DNA of 64,000 nucleotides, from assembly GCF_030846775.1 (NCBI RefSeq), contig NZ_CP132910.1:1336001-1400000 (forward strand). The letters are read 5' to 3'. This DNA comes from Geothrix sp. 21YS21S-2. Lineage in GTDB: Bacteria > Acidobacteriota > Holophagae > Holophagales > Holophagaceae. Each line of letters opens with the position of its first letter. Within the stretch, counting starts at the first letter, position 1. Positions 26,142 to 34,641 of the stretch are shown piece by piece. The notes under the pieces were generated by a model. That model did no database searches. It was not told the origin of the DNA and saw nothing but the letters and a program-made list of their open reading frames with translations. A program made the translations under genes and the position numbers.

Positions 26142-27616
26142 GCCGTCACCGCCCAGGGGCGGGGCACCGTCCCGCCGCGGAGGACGGTCTCGACGGCGCC
26201 GCGGTCGCTGTAGGGGTGCTTGGTGCCGCGGATGTCCTGGTAGGGCTCGTGGCCCTTGCCGGCCAGGAGCAGCAGGTCCCCGGGGCGGCAGGCCGCGAGG
26301 GCCTGGGTGACCGCCAGGGCCCGGTCCGCCACGCGGTGGTAGCGTTCGGGGTTGGCGCGAAGCGCCTCGGGGATGCCCAGGGCCGCGTCGTCCAGGATCC
26401 GCTCGGGGTCCTCCCCGCGGGTGTTGTCGGAGGTGTGCCACAGGACGTCGGCGACCCCCGCCACGGCCGCGGCCATAAGGGGGCGCTTGGTGCGGTCCCG
26501 GTCCCCGCCGCAGCCGAAGAGCACGTGGAGGCGGCCGCCTTCGGGCAGGAGCCGGCGGCCTTCCGTGAGGAGCTTTTCCAGCGCGTCGGGCGTGTGGGCG
26601 TAGTCCACCATGACCCCGAAGGGCTGGCCGCAGTCCACCCGGTCCAGGCGCCCGGGGGCGCCGGTGAGGCCGGCCACCGCGGGCAGCAGGGCCCCGGGGG
26701 CGAAGCCCGCCTCCGCCAGCGCCGCCAGGGCCGCCAGCAGGTTGTAGGCGTTGAACCGCCCCAGGAGCGGGCTGCGCACGTCGAAGGCGCCCCGGGGGGT
26801 GGCGAGCCGGAACGAGGTGCCCGTTGGGGTGAGGACGAGGTCCTCGGCGCGGTAGCTGCCGGGACCCTCGATGGCGTAGCCCAGGACCCCGGGCCGCTCC
26901 AGGAGCCGCCTTCCGTAGGGGTCGTCGGCGTTGGCCAGGCCGGCGCCGCACTGCGCGAAGAGCCGGGCCTTGGCCTCGAAGTAGGTCTCCATGTCCCCGT
27001 GGAAGTCCAGGTGGTCCTGGGTGAGGTTGGTGAACAGGCCCACCTTGAACCGCGCGCCCTCCACCCGGTCCAGCATGAGGCTGTGGCTGGAGACCTCCAC
27101 CGCCGACGCGGCGTCCCCGGCCTCCACGGAGCGCCGCAGCCACCGGTAGAAGGCGGGGCTCTCGGGCGTGGTGCGGGTGGCCTCCTCCTCCAGGGCGCCG
27201 GCGGCGTTGAGCACCGTTCCCACCAGGCCGCAGCCCAGGCCCGAGCCCAGGAGCAGCTGGCGGATGAGGGTGGTGGTGGTGGTCTTGCCGTTGGTGCCGG
27301 TGACGCCGATGAGGGCCAGGGCCAGGTCGGGCCGGCCGTAGAGGCGCCGGGCCAGGTGGGCCATGGTGCGCCGGCCCTGCCCGAGGCGCGCGAAGGGCAC
27401 GGGAACGTCCAGGTCACGGTCCGCGAGGATGGCGCAGGCGCCCTGGGCGAGGGCCGCGGGCACGAAGTCCGCGCCGTCCCGCACGCCGCCCTTCAGGGCG
27501 ACGAAGGCCCACCCCGGGGCGGCCTCGCGGCTGTCGCAGGTGACGTGGGCCACCTCGGCGTCGAGCGCACCGCTTGCGAATACGTCCTGGTCCCGCATCC
27601 AATCGCTGAACTTCAT
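26138..27616 (-). CDS. murE: UDP-MurNAc-L-Ala-D-Glu--2,6-diaminopimelate ligase
   Basis: 492 residues. Adds the third stem residue. Motifs: VTGTNGKTTTTTL (P-loop), TTPESPAFYRWL, SHSLMLDRV, LTQDHLDFHG, DYAHTPDALEKLL and GKGHEPYQ. The amino-acid specificity loop reads SDNTRGEDP where DNPR is usual for meso-DAP enzymes; the arginine is kept, so DAP is the likely substrate. ATG 27616 has GAGGAG upstream and overlaps the ftsI stop. Confidence 0.95.
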   Translation of the reverse strand: MKFSDWMRDQDVFASGALDAEVAHVTCDSREAAPGWAFVALKGGVRDGADFVPAALAQGACAILADRDLDVPVPFARLGQGRRTMAHLARRLYGRPDLALALIGVTGTNGKTTTTTLIRQLLLGSGLGCGLVGTVLNAAGALEEEATRTTPESPAFYRWLRRSVEAGDAASAVEVSSHSLMLDRVEGARFKVGLFTNLTQDHLDFHGDMETYFEAKARLFAQCGAGLANADDPYGRRLLERPGVLGYAIEGPGSYRAEDLVLTPTGTSFRLATPRGAFDVRSPLLGRFNAYNLLAALAALAEAGFAPGALLPAVAGLTGAPGRLDRVDCGQPFGVMVDYAHTPDALEKLLTEGRRLLPEGGRLHVLFGCGGDRDRTKRPLMAAAVAGVADVLWHTSDNTRGEDPERILDDAALGIPEALRANPERYHRVADRALAVTQALAACRPGDLLLLAGKGHEPYQDIRGTKHPYSDRGAVETVLRGGTVPRPWAVTA

Positions 27617-29760
27617 GGGCTCCTCGGCTTGATCTTCACTGCGCCGCCGGGTTCCAGGGCCGTCCCCGGGGCGGGATCCTGGCCCTCCACGCGGAAGGCC
27701 CTGCCGCCGCTGTCGCCCAGGCCTTCCAGTTTCGGAACGCCCCCGGCCATGACCACCCGGTGGATGGCGGACTTGAGGGTGAGGCCCTTGAGGTCGGGCA
27801 CCTTGCCGATCTCCACGTGGACCACCGCCTCGTCGTTCTCGCTCACGGGCCAGTCCCGCAGGCCCAGCTTGAGGTCGGCCTCCTGCCCCGAGTCGGGCAG
27901 GGAGAGGCGGTAGCGCATCACGGCGTCGCCGATCTTCTTGAAGAGCGGCGCGGCCACGTCGCCGCCGGTGGTGTCCCCGGCGGGGTCGTCCAGCATGAAG
28001 AGCATGCCGTACTGGGGCTTGTCGGCCGGGAAGAACCCCAGGAAGGACGCGTAGTGGCGGCGCATGTCGTACTGCCCGTTGACGAGCTTGCGGGAGGTGC
28101 CGGTCTTGCCGAAGGCCTCGACGTTCCCGTCGAGCCGGGCCAGCTTGCCGGTGCCGCTGGTGATGACGCCCTTGAGGGCCTCGCGCATCATCGCCGAGGT
28201 CTCCTCGCTGAGCACCTGCTCCTTGACCTTGGGCTTGAACTCCTGGAGGAGGTTGCCCTGGTCGTTGAAGATCTTCTGGATGAGGAACGGCTGCATGAGC
28301 TTGCCGCCGTTGGCCAGCACGCACCCCGCCATGAGCACCTGGAGGGGCGAGGCCGACAGGCCGTAGCCGTAGCTCATGGTGAGCTGGGTGGTGCGGCTCC
28401 AGCGGTCAGGGGCCTGGAGGCGCCCGGCGGTCTCCCCCGGGAAGTTGAGGCCGGTGGTCTCGCCGAAGCCGAACTTGCGGAGGTACTGGAAGTGGACGGT
28501 GGGGTCCAGGCGCAGGCCGATCTTGGCCGCGCCGATGTTGGAGCTCTGCCAGAGCACCGCCTCGAAGGGGATGGTGCCGTGGCTGTGGGTGTCGGTGACG
28601 ACCTTGTCGGCGTACTTCCACTTCCCCGCCTCGCAGGCGATCATCTCGCCCAGGTGCACCTTGTGCTCCTCCAGGGCCATGGCCGCGGTGAAGATCTTCA
28701 TGGTGGAGCCGGGCTCGTAGCTGTCCTCCACCGGGTGCACCTTGCGCGCGGCCTTCTGGCGGTCCATCTCGCGCCGGTACTCCTCCTTCTCCGCCGCGCT
28801 CCACTCCGATTCGGAGCGGTTCAGGAACCTCTTGGGCATGATGTGGTTGGGATCGAAGGTGGGCGTGCCGGCCATGGCCAGGATCTCGCCGGTCTGGGGG
28901 TCCACCACCACGGCGTAGGCGGTGGCGGGGTGGCTGCGCCTGACGCCCTCCTCCAGGGCCTCCTCCACGATGTGCTGGATGGTGGAGTCGATGGTGAGCT
29001 GGAGGGTGGACCCGTTCACGGGGATCTTGGCGTAGTTCTCCTGCATGATGAGGAGCCGGCCCTTGGCGTCCCTGGGCGCGATGAGCTCGCCGGGCTTGCC
29101 CGCGAGCTGCTCGTCGAAGGTGCGCTCGATGCCCAGCTGGCCCACGCCGTCGATGTTGATGAACCCGACGATCTGGCACGCCAGGCTCCCCCGGGGGTAG
29201 TGGCGCTTGCTCTCGGGGAGGAAATCCACGCCGTCGATCTTCAGGGCCTTGATGGCCGCGACCTTGCCCGCGGGAAGCTGGCGCTCGATCCACACGAAGG
29301 GCTTCTTGCGCAGGAGCCGCTCCAGGACGGCGGCGCGGGACATCTCCAGGATGGGCGCCAGCTGGGCGGCGGCCTTCTGGGCGCTCTGCCGGTCAGGTTC
29401 CCCCCAGTTCCGCTCGGTGTCCCCCTTCCCGGCCCGGAAGTCGGGGTAGAACGATGGCGGGTTGGCGAAAAGGCTCTCCACCTTCAGGGAGATGGCCAGG
29501 GACCCGCCCCGGCGGTCCCGCAGTTCGCCCCGGATGGGCGCGATGGGCACCACCGTGGTGTGCTGGCGCTCGGCCCGGAGCCGGTAGTAGGTGTGCTGGA
29601 CGGCCTGCAGCCAGATGAGGCGCAGGGTGATCATCACGATCCACAGGAGGGACCCCCCCAGGATCCAGGGCAGCCTGGCGGCCACGAGATCCGAGGCCTC
29701 GGGCCTCCCCAGGAGGCGCCGGGGCGAGGGAGAGCCGCTGAGGATGCCGCCGATCGCCAA
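27613..29760 (-). CDS. ftsI: division transpeptidase (class B PBP, FtsI) with C-terminal PASTA domain
   Basis: 715 residues. One N-terminal membrane helix (about 33-54), a PBP dimerisation/pedestal domain, then the transpeptidase with SxxK (EPGSTMKIF), SxN (WQSSNIGA) and KTG (FGKTGTSRK). A PASTA domain follows (about 650-715, VPDLKGLTLKSAIHRVVMAGG), found in Spo/PbpX-type and some gram-negative FtsI. The start is taken as TTG 29760 because an in-frame stop lies 12 nt further up and no ATG precedes the membrane helix; it has only a weak ribosome site, so this is uncertain. It sits between ftsL and murE in the dcw order. Confidence 0.93.
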   Translation of the reverse strand: MAIGGILSGSPSPRRLLGRPEASDLVAARLPWILGGSLLWIVMITLRLIWLQAVQHTYYRLRAERQHTTVVPIAPIRGELRDRRGGSLAISLKVESLFANPPSFYPDFRAGKGDTERNWGEPDRQSAQKAAAQLAPILEMSRAAVLERLLRKKPFVWIERQLPAGKVAAIKALKIDGVDFLPESKRHYPRGSLACQIVGFINIDGVGQLGIERTFDEQLAGKPGELIAPRDAKGRLLIMQENYAKIPVNGSTLQLTIDSTIQHIVEEALEEGVRRSHPATAYAVVVDPQTGEILAMAGTPTFDPNHIMPKRFLNRSESEWSAAEKEEYRREMDRQKAARKVHPVEDSYEPGSTMKIFTAAMALEEHKVHLGEMIACEAGKWKYADKVVTDTHSHGTIPFEAVLWQSSNIGAAKIGLRLDPTVHFQYLRKFGFGETTGLNFPGETAGRLQAPDRWSRTTQLTMSYGYGLSASPLQVLMAGCVLANGGKLMQPFLIQKIFNDQGNLLQEFKPKVKEQVLSEETSAMMREALKGVITSGTGKLARLDGNVEAFGKTGTSRKLVNGQYDMRRHYASFLGFFPADKPQYGMLFMLDDPAGDTTGGDVAAPLFKKIGDAVMRYRLSLPDSGQEADLKLGLRDWPVSENDEAVVHVEIGKVPDLKGLTLKSAIHRVVMAGGVPKLEGLGDSGGRAFRVEGQDPAPGTALEPGGAVKIKPRSP

Positions 29761-29803
29761 TGAGAACCACTTTCACGCCCCGGATGGGCGAATTCCAATC
29801 TTA

Positions 29804-30181
29804 CTAGAGTCCAACCTGCCCCGGTGGCAGCAGCTTGGCCAGCCTCTGGTCCTCCTTGGTGAAGACCGTGGGGATCAGGTGGCTCTGTTTGTGGGGCACG
29901 AGGCCGGTCTTGGCGGCGAAGGCCTGGACCTCCTCGTCCCGCTGGAAGCGGCTCCGCTCCAGGAGCAGGGTCCGCCGGGCCTCCTCCTCCCTGTGGATCT
30001 TCTCCCGGATCTCGCTCATCTCGTAGCTCATGCGGGTGTGCTGGATCTTGAGGTAGGCCATGGACGCCAGGGGCATGGCCAGGGCGAACACCAGGAGGAG
30101 CATGCGGAGCACGCCCTCGCCCTCCACCTGGCGGGGGGCATGGGAAAGGGTCTGGCGCGGGTCGAACCGTTTTCCGTTCAT
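29804..30181 (-). CDS. ftsL: cell division protein FtsL-like
   Basis: 125-residue bitopic membrane protein: a cytoplasmic lead, one hydrophobic helix (VLRMLLLVFALAMPLASMAYL, about 24-44), then a charged coiled-coil (YEMSEIREKIHREEEARR). Sequence similarity in this family is low, so the call rests on size, topology and position between rsmH and ftsI. The ATG overlaps the rsmH stop by 4 nt. It would partner FtsB/FtsQ in activating FtsWI. Confidence 0.8.
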   Translation of the reverse strand: MNGKRFDPRQTLSHAPRQVEGEGVLRMLLLVFALAMPLASMAYLKIQHTRMSYEMSEIREKIHREEEARRTLLLERSRFQRDEEVQAFAAKTGLVPHKQSHLIPTVFTKEDQRLAKLLPPGQVGL

Positions 30182-31161
30182 CGCGGGTTCCTCGTGGATT
30201 CGGAATCGGAGAGCCGTTCCCCGATCCGCAGGCGCGCGGAGCGGGAAGGTGGGTTGGCGGCGCATTCGGCCTCGGTGGGCTTGAGGCCGCCGGCGTGCAC
30301 CAGCTTGATGAGCCTGGGGAGGACGACGGGGGAGGTGCGCCCCGGGCCGTCGTAGACGCCCGCGAGGCGCCGCAGGGTCTGCTTGGCGATGCGGTCCTCG
30401 AGGCTGTGGAAGGAGATGACGCCGATGCGGCCCCCGGGCTTCAGGAAGGACACGGCCTTCTCGAGCGTCGCCGCCAGGCGCCCCAGCTCGCCGTTGACGG
30501 CGATGCGGATGGCCTGGAAGGTGCGGGTGGCGGGGTCGATCTGCTTCTTCTTGCGGGCCACGTCCCGGGGCAGGACCTTGTAGATGGCCTGGGCCAGGTC
30601 GAAGGTCGAGTGGAGCCGGCCGTCGTGGAAGGCCCGGAGGATGTTCCGGGCGATGGGCCGCGAGGCCCGCTCCTCGCCGTAGGTGTAGAGCGCGTCGGCC
30701 AGGGACTCGTCCGTCTGCTCGGCGAGCCACTGGAGGGCGGTCTCCCCGGATTCCGGGTCCATGCGCATGTCCAGGGGGCCTTCCTCCATGAAGCTGAAGC
30801 CCCGCCGGGGGTCCCGCAGCTGGAGGGTGGACACGCCCAGGTCCAGGAGGACGGCGTCGAGGCCGCCGGGGGCCTGGAGGTGCTGCCAGGCCTGGAAGGA
30901 CGGGTGGTCCCACACGTCCTCGTGGGTGTCGGCGAGGATGGTGAGCCGGGCGTCGGAACCCAGGCGGGCCCTGGCCCGCTCCCGGGCCTCGGGGTCGCGG
31001 TCCACGCCCAGGTAGCGGGTGTCGGCGTCGCACCTGGCCAGGATGGCCTCGGCGTGGCCGCCCAGGCCCAGGGTGAGGTCGAGCACGCGGCCGCCGGCCG
31101 GGACCGGGAGGTTCTCCAGCACTTCGGCAAGCAGGACGGGGACGTGGACGACGGGTTCCAT
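30178..31161 (-). CDS. rsmH: 16S rRNA (cytosine1402-N4)-methyltransferase
   Basis: 327 residues (MraW). SAM-binding motif VLDLTLGLGGHAEAIL, DLGVSTLQLRDPRRGFSF, RARNIL-type region and the C-terminal FHSLEDRIAKQ motif are diagnostic. Methylates C1402 of 16S rRNA. ATG 31161 lies 2 nt after the mraZ stop; the 3' end overlaps ftsL. Confidence 0.96.
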   Translation of the reverse strand: MEPVVHVPVLLAEVLENLPVPAGGRVLDLTLGLGGHAEAILARCDADTRYLGVDRDPEARERARARLGSDARLTILADTHEDVWDHPSFQAWQHLQAPGGLDAVLLDLGVSTLQLRDPRRGFSFMEEGPLDMRMDPESGETALQWLAEQTDESLADALYTYGEERASRPIARNILRAFHDGRLHSTFDLAQAIYKVLPRDVARKKKQIDPATRTFQAIRIAVNGELGRLAATLEKAVSFLKPGGRIGVISFHSLEDRIAKQTLRRLAGVYDGPGRTSPVVLPRLIKLVHAGGLKPTEAECAANPPSRSARLRIGERLSDSESTRNPR

Positions 31162-31163
31162 GG

Positions 31164-31628
31164 TCAGATCCCCAGGTCCGCGAGGGCCGCGAGGTCCTCG
31201 GTGGTGAGGGGGTCGGCCACGAGCCGGCCGGCAAAGGCCTCCTTGTTCCAGATGGCCAGGTGGTCCATCTGGCCGAGGATGGCCACTTCGCCCACGAGGC
31301 TCGCGGCCTCGCGGAGGGTGGGCGGGATGACGAAGCGCCCCTGGGCGTCGGGCTCCACTTCGGAGCCGTAGTACGCCGTCACTTCCAGGAACCGCCGCTT
31401 GGCGGGGTTGGTGCCGGGCACCGACGCCAGCCTGGCTTCGATGGCCTCCCACACGGGCAGGGGGTAGAGCCGGGCCCCCTTGCCGTCCAGGGAGGTGAGG
31501 TACGCGCGCAGGCCGGGCTCGCCTTCGCTCTTGGCGAAGACGTCCAGGTCGGCCTTGAAGGTGGTGGGCAGCTTGAGACGGCCCTTTTCGTCCACGGTGG
31601 CCGGTGCATTTCCGCGAAGTCGCAGCAC
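31164..31628 (-). CDS. mraZ: transcriptional regulator MraZ
   Basis: 154 residues with two MraZ/AbrB-like repeats, each carrying the signature (DEKGRLKLP and DAQGRFVIPP). MraZ binds repeats upstream of its own gene and controls the dcw operon. Start is GTG 31628, with AAAGGCG upstream. A matching set of 10-bp-spaced boxes lies 50-100 nt upstream. Confidence 0.95.
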   Translation of the reverse strand: MLRLRGNAPATVDEKGRLKLPTTFKADLDVFAKSEGEPGLRAYLTSLDGKGARLYPLPVWEAIEARLASVPGTNPAKRRFLEVTAYYGSEVEPDAQGRFVIPPTLREAASLVGEVAILGQMDHLAIWNKEAFAGRLVADPLTTEDLAALADLGI

Positions 31629-31680
31629 CGGTGTCGCCTTTCAACAACATTCAAAGATTGCAGGGGAGAGGGATGGAATG

Positions 31681-31724
31681 CCACAAATTGCCACTTCAAC
31701 CCAATTTGTTCCGTTTAATTCCAC
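31681..31724 (-). promoter_or_regulatory. MraZ-box array upstream of mraZ
   Basis: On the minus strand GTGG occurs at 31724, 31694 and 31684, with related ACGG and TTGG at the two intervening 10-bp steps (31714, 31704). Five boxes at an exact 10-bp period match the known MraZ operator pattern of short GG-bearing repeats one helical turn apart. Confidence 0.65.
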
Positions 31725-31739
31725 TCCCAAGTTTAGAAA

Positions 31740-32381
31740 TGGTTTGTTATGGAACAAGCCGGAAGTAAAACGAAAATACCGGGGCGACTCTCGTGGAATC
31801 CGAAAGAAACCCCCTGTTTATTACGCTTTTTGGGCAAAGGGCCCCAGGCCCCGGCGAAAATTCGGCGAGCAGACCTAGCCTGGCCCTGAATAATTTCCTT
31901 CGGGAATGCGAAATGCGGCTCGAAAAACAGACGGTCGCTCTGCCAAGCGACCATGGACCTCCGGGTCCTCCGGCAGACCGGGAGGGAGGCGCCTGAAGGA
32001 GGAAGCCCTCAGGCGCGGCCCACCCTGCCACGGCCCGACCCATTGGGTTGCCGGGGCGCGGCCCCTCCGCCTGGATCGCTCCTTGAGAGGGGTGACGCCT
32101 TCGACGAGTCTGCCGGGTCGAGGTGCGGGGATGCTGTGACCCAGCGCCTCTGCGGGATCCCTGCGGCCCGGCGTCTGATCCATTCCCGAGAGGATTCCGG
32201 ACGGATGGGCAGTGGACCCCATTGCCGGATTCCCTTGAAAAAGCTGAAACGCTGGGGCGCTGAGGTCTCGCAGAGGCGCCGGGAACGGACAAGGAGGGGA
32301 GGTCGAGGCCGGGGGTTTTCCACAAGGGCCTGGCCTTCCTCCCCTTCGCATGGACGGAGGGTCACCGCGCAGGGGGCCGGT
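31740..32381. other. intergenic stretch between mraZ and cysE
   Basis: About 640 nt without a convincing gene. It holds an AT-rich promoter-like part next to the MraZ boxes and, at about 32130-32300, a GC-rich part with an inverted repeat (GCGCCTCTGCG near 32142, CGCAGAGGCGC near 32268). The second part reads SQRRRERTRRGG on the plus strand, which resembles a widespread class of intergenic palindromes that give spurious QRRRER-type peptides. Confidence 0.5.
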
Positions 32382-32957
32382 TCAAACGATGCGCGCGGGC
32401 GCCCCCACCGCCGTCCTGCCCGGGGGCACGGAGGTGAGGACCACGGCCTGGGCCCCGATCCGGGCCCCGTCACCGAGGGTCACGGGGCCGAGCACCTTCG
32501 CCCCCGCCCCCACCATGACCCCATTCCCCAGCCGGGGATGGCGGCGGCCGGGCCTGGCATCCACACCTCCCAGGGTCACGCCGTGGTACAGCAGGACATC
32601 CTCTCCGACGATGGCCGTCTCGCCGATGACGACGCCCATGCCGTGGTCGATGAACAGCCCGCGCCCGATCACGGCGCCGGGGTGGATCTCGATGCCCGTC
32701 AGGAAGCGCGCCGCCTGGCTCAGGAGCCGGGGCACGAAGGGCAGTCCCAGCCGGTGCAGGGGGTGGGCGACGCGGTGGAGCAGCATGGCCCAGAAGGAGG
32801 CGTAGAGGACGATCTCCAGGGCCTTCAGGGCGCCGCCCCGCAGCGCGGGGTCCCGGCGCCAGATGGCCGCGGCGTCGGAGAAGAAGTACGGCAGCCTGCG
32901 CAGGGCCGTTGCTTCGGCCCGGGACGGGAGTTCACAGCATGCGGCGGCGTGGGTCAT
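32382..32957 (-). CDS. cysE: serine O-acetyltransferase
   Basis: 191 residues. Makes O-acetylserine, the carbon precursor of cysteine. The hexapeptide-repeat left-handed beta-helix holds the active-site pattern (IDHGMGVVIGETAIVGEDV) and GVTLGGV, with a helical N-terminal part shorter than in E. coli CysE. ATG 32957 has AAGGAG upstream. It is the last gene of the glutathione/ABC operon, 10 nt after the permease, consistent with raising cysteine supply for thiol synthesis. Confidence 0.93.
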   Translation of the reverse strand: MTHAAACCELPSRAEATALRRLPYFFSDAAAIWRRDPALRGGALKALEIVLYASFWAMLLHRVAHPLHRLGLPFVPRLLSQAARFLTGIEIHPGAVIGRGLFIDHGMGVVIGETAIVGEDVLLYHGVTLGGVDARPGRRHPRLGNGVMVGAGAKVLGPVTLGDGARIGAQAVVLTSVPPGRTAVGAPARIV

Positions 32958-32967
32958 GGCAAGCTCC

Positions 32968-33732
32968 TTATTCGATTTTCATTCCCTTGCGGGCCCCCAC
33001 GGCCCAGATGGCCAGAGCGACGGACGCCGTGGAGAAGGCCGCGCCCAGCAGCAAGGTGACGGGCTCCGGCCCGCCGGTCCCCAGGAAGAGCCCCCTGCCC
33101 TGCCCCACCAGGGCGGCCAGCGGGTTGTACCGGGCGATAAGGTCCAGCCAGGGGGAGGTGCCGGCGGCCTGGAACACGCCCGCCAGGAACATGGCCGGCG
33201 TCAGGACGAGGGCAACGAGGAAGTTGGTCTTCTCGAAGGAATCCAGGAAAAGGCCTGCCACGATGCCGCCGGAGGCGGCCACGAAGGCGGTGGAGGCCAG
33301 GAAGGCCCAGAAGAGGGCCGCGTGCTGCAGGTGGTAGCCCGCGAACAGGCCCGCCGCGGCGAAGGTCATGACGCCCACCAGGAAGCCCCGCAGGGCTCCG
33401 GCCAGGGCGAAGGAGGCGAACTTCGAAGCGGTGGAAAGCGGGTACTGGCTCAGGTCCTGGAGGGTGTTCTGGTACTTCATGGCCACCAGGGAGAACAGGG
33501 GATTCTGGAAGGCCGACAGGAAGGTCCCCATGAGCACGAGCCCCGGCACCAGGAACCGGAGGTAGGGCCCGCCCCCGGGGCCGCTGCTCCGCGAGGCCAT
33601 GAGTCCGCCGAAGATGCTGAGGAACAGCAGGTTGGAAAGGAACGGGGCGAAAAGGGTCTGCACGGCCAGCTTCAGGTAGCGCATCACCTCCCGCAGGAAG
33701 AGGGTCCGGAACGCGATCCAGGGGCTAAACAA
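32968..33732 (-). CDS. ABC-2 type transporter permease
   Basis: 254 residues with about six membrane helices and the ABC-2 signature region (FLVPGLVLMGTFLSAFQNP, then a conserved loop and helices). It overlaps the ATPase gene upstream by 8 nt, forming an exporter of the NodJ/DrrB class. The substrate is unknown. Its place between the ATP-grasp ligase and cysE suggests export of a thiol or a thiol conjugate, which is inference only. Confidence 0.85.
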   Translation of the reverse strand: MFSPWIAFRTLFLREVMRYLKLAVQTLFAPFLSNLLFLSIFGGLMASRSSGPGGGPYLRFLVPGLVLMGTFLSAFQNPLFSLVAMKYQNTLQDLSQYPLSTASKFASFALAGALRGFLVGVMTFAAAGLFAGYHLQHAALFWAFLASTAFVAASGGIVAGLFLDSFEKTNFLVALVLTPAMFLAGVFQAAGTSPWLDLIARYNPLAALVGQGRGLFLGTGGPEPVTLLLGAAFSTASVALAIWAVGARKGMKIE

Positions 33733-34639
33733 GGGCGGCCTCCTTCCGGGTGAGCTTCATGAAGACGTCCTCCAGCCGGGGCCGCAGGATCTGGAAGGAG
33801 TCCACCAGCGGCGAGGCCTCCGCGAGGGCCGCCAGCACCGGCTCCCGGGCGGACCTGGGGAACACCACCCGCAGGCCGGCGCCGGCCTCGGCCGCCATGC
33901 CCCGGCCTTCGAACAGGCTCCGGACCTGGGACTCCGCCTCCGTGCGCATGTCGAGGGTGAGGAAGTCACCGGCCATGCCCAGGAAGGCCTCCCGGGCCTC
34001 GTCGGCCACGATCCGGCCCTCGTCCAGCACCACGATCCGGCCGCAGAGCTCCTCGGCCTCCTCCAGGTAGTGGGTGGTGAGCAGGATGGTCAGGCCTTCC
34101 GCGTTCAGTTCGCGCAGGAAGCCGTACAGGTCGTGCCGGAGGTTCAGGTCCACCCCGGCGGTGGGCTCGTCCAGGAGGAGGAGGCGCGGACGGTGCACCA
34201 GGGCCCGGGCGATCATGAGGCGCCGCTGCATGCCCCCCGAGAGGCTCCGCACCTTTTCCTTGCGTTTGGATGCCAGGGAAAGGCGCTCCAGCAGGAAATC
34301 CAGCCGGGCCGGGTCGGCCCGCAGGCCGTAGAAGCCCATTTCCATGCGCAGGATCTCCTCGACCGTGAAGACGTAGTCGAAGCGGATCTCCTGGGGCACG
34401 ATGCCGATGAGGGTGCGCAGCGCGGGGTCGGAGGCGGCCAGGAGCCTGCCCGCGACCCGGACGGTGCCGCGGTCCTGCTCGCAGCGCCCGGAGAGGATGT
34501 TGATGAGCGTCGATTTGCCCGCGCCGTTGGGCCCCAGGAGGGCCAGGAAGGCGCCGGGCTCCACGCCCAGGTCCACGGCGTCCAGGGCAGGCCTGGGGGC
34601 GCCGCGGTAGGTCTTGGTGAGGCCTTCGAGGGTCAGCAT
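33725..34639 (-). CDS. ABC transporter ATP-binding protein (ABC-2 exporter)
   Basis: 304 residues. Walker A GPNGAGKST, Q-loop (IVPQEIRFD), signature LSGGMQRRLMIARAL, Walker B LLLLDEPTAGVD and H-loop (LLTTHYLEEAEEL). The DrrA/NodI-like C-terminal extension of about 80 residues is present. It starts 2 nt after the ATP-grasp gene stop and overlaps the permease, so one complete half-size exporter is encoded. Confidence 0.92.
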   Translation of the reverse strand: MLTLEGLTKTYRGAPRPALDAVDLGVEPGAFLALLGPNGAGKSTLINILSGRCEQDRGTVRVAGRLLAASDPALRTLIGIVPQEIRFDYVFTVEEILRMEMGFYGLRADPARLDFLLERLSLASKRKEKVRSLSGGMQRRLMIARALVHRPRLLLLDEPTAGVDLNLRHDLYGFLRELNAEGLTILLTTHYLEEAEELCGRIVVLDEGRIVADEAREAFLGMAGDFLTLDMRTEAESQVRSLFEGRGMAAEAGAGLRVVFPRSAREPVLAALAEASPLVDSFQILRPRLEDVFMKLTRKEAALV

Positions 34640-34641
34640 GG

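Noticed and set aside
31747-32325. 192-codon minus-strand frame upstream of mraZ
   Set aside because: Crosses the repeat region and promoter; low-complexity Pro/Arg/Ser translation with no recognised motif.
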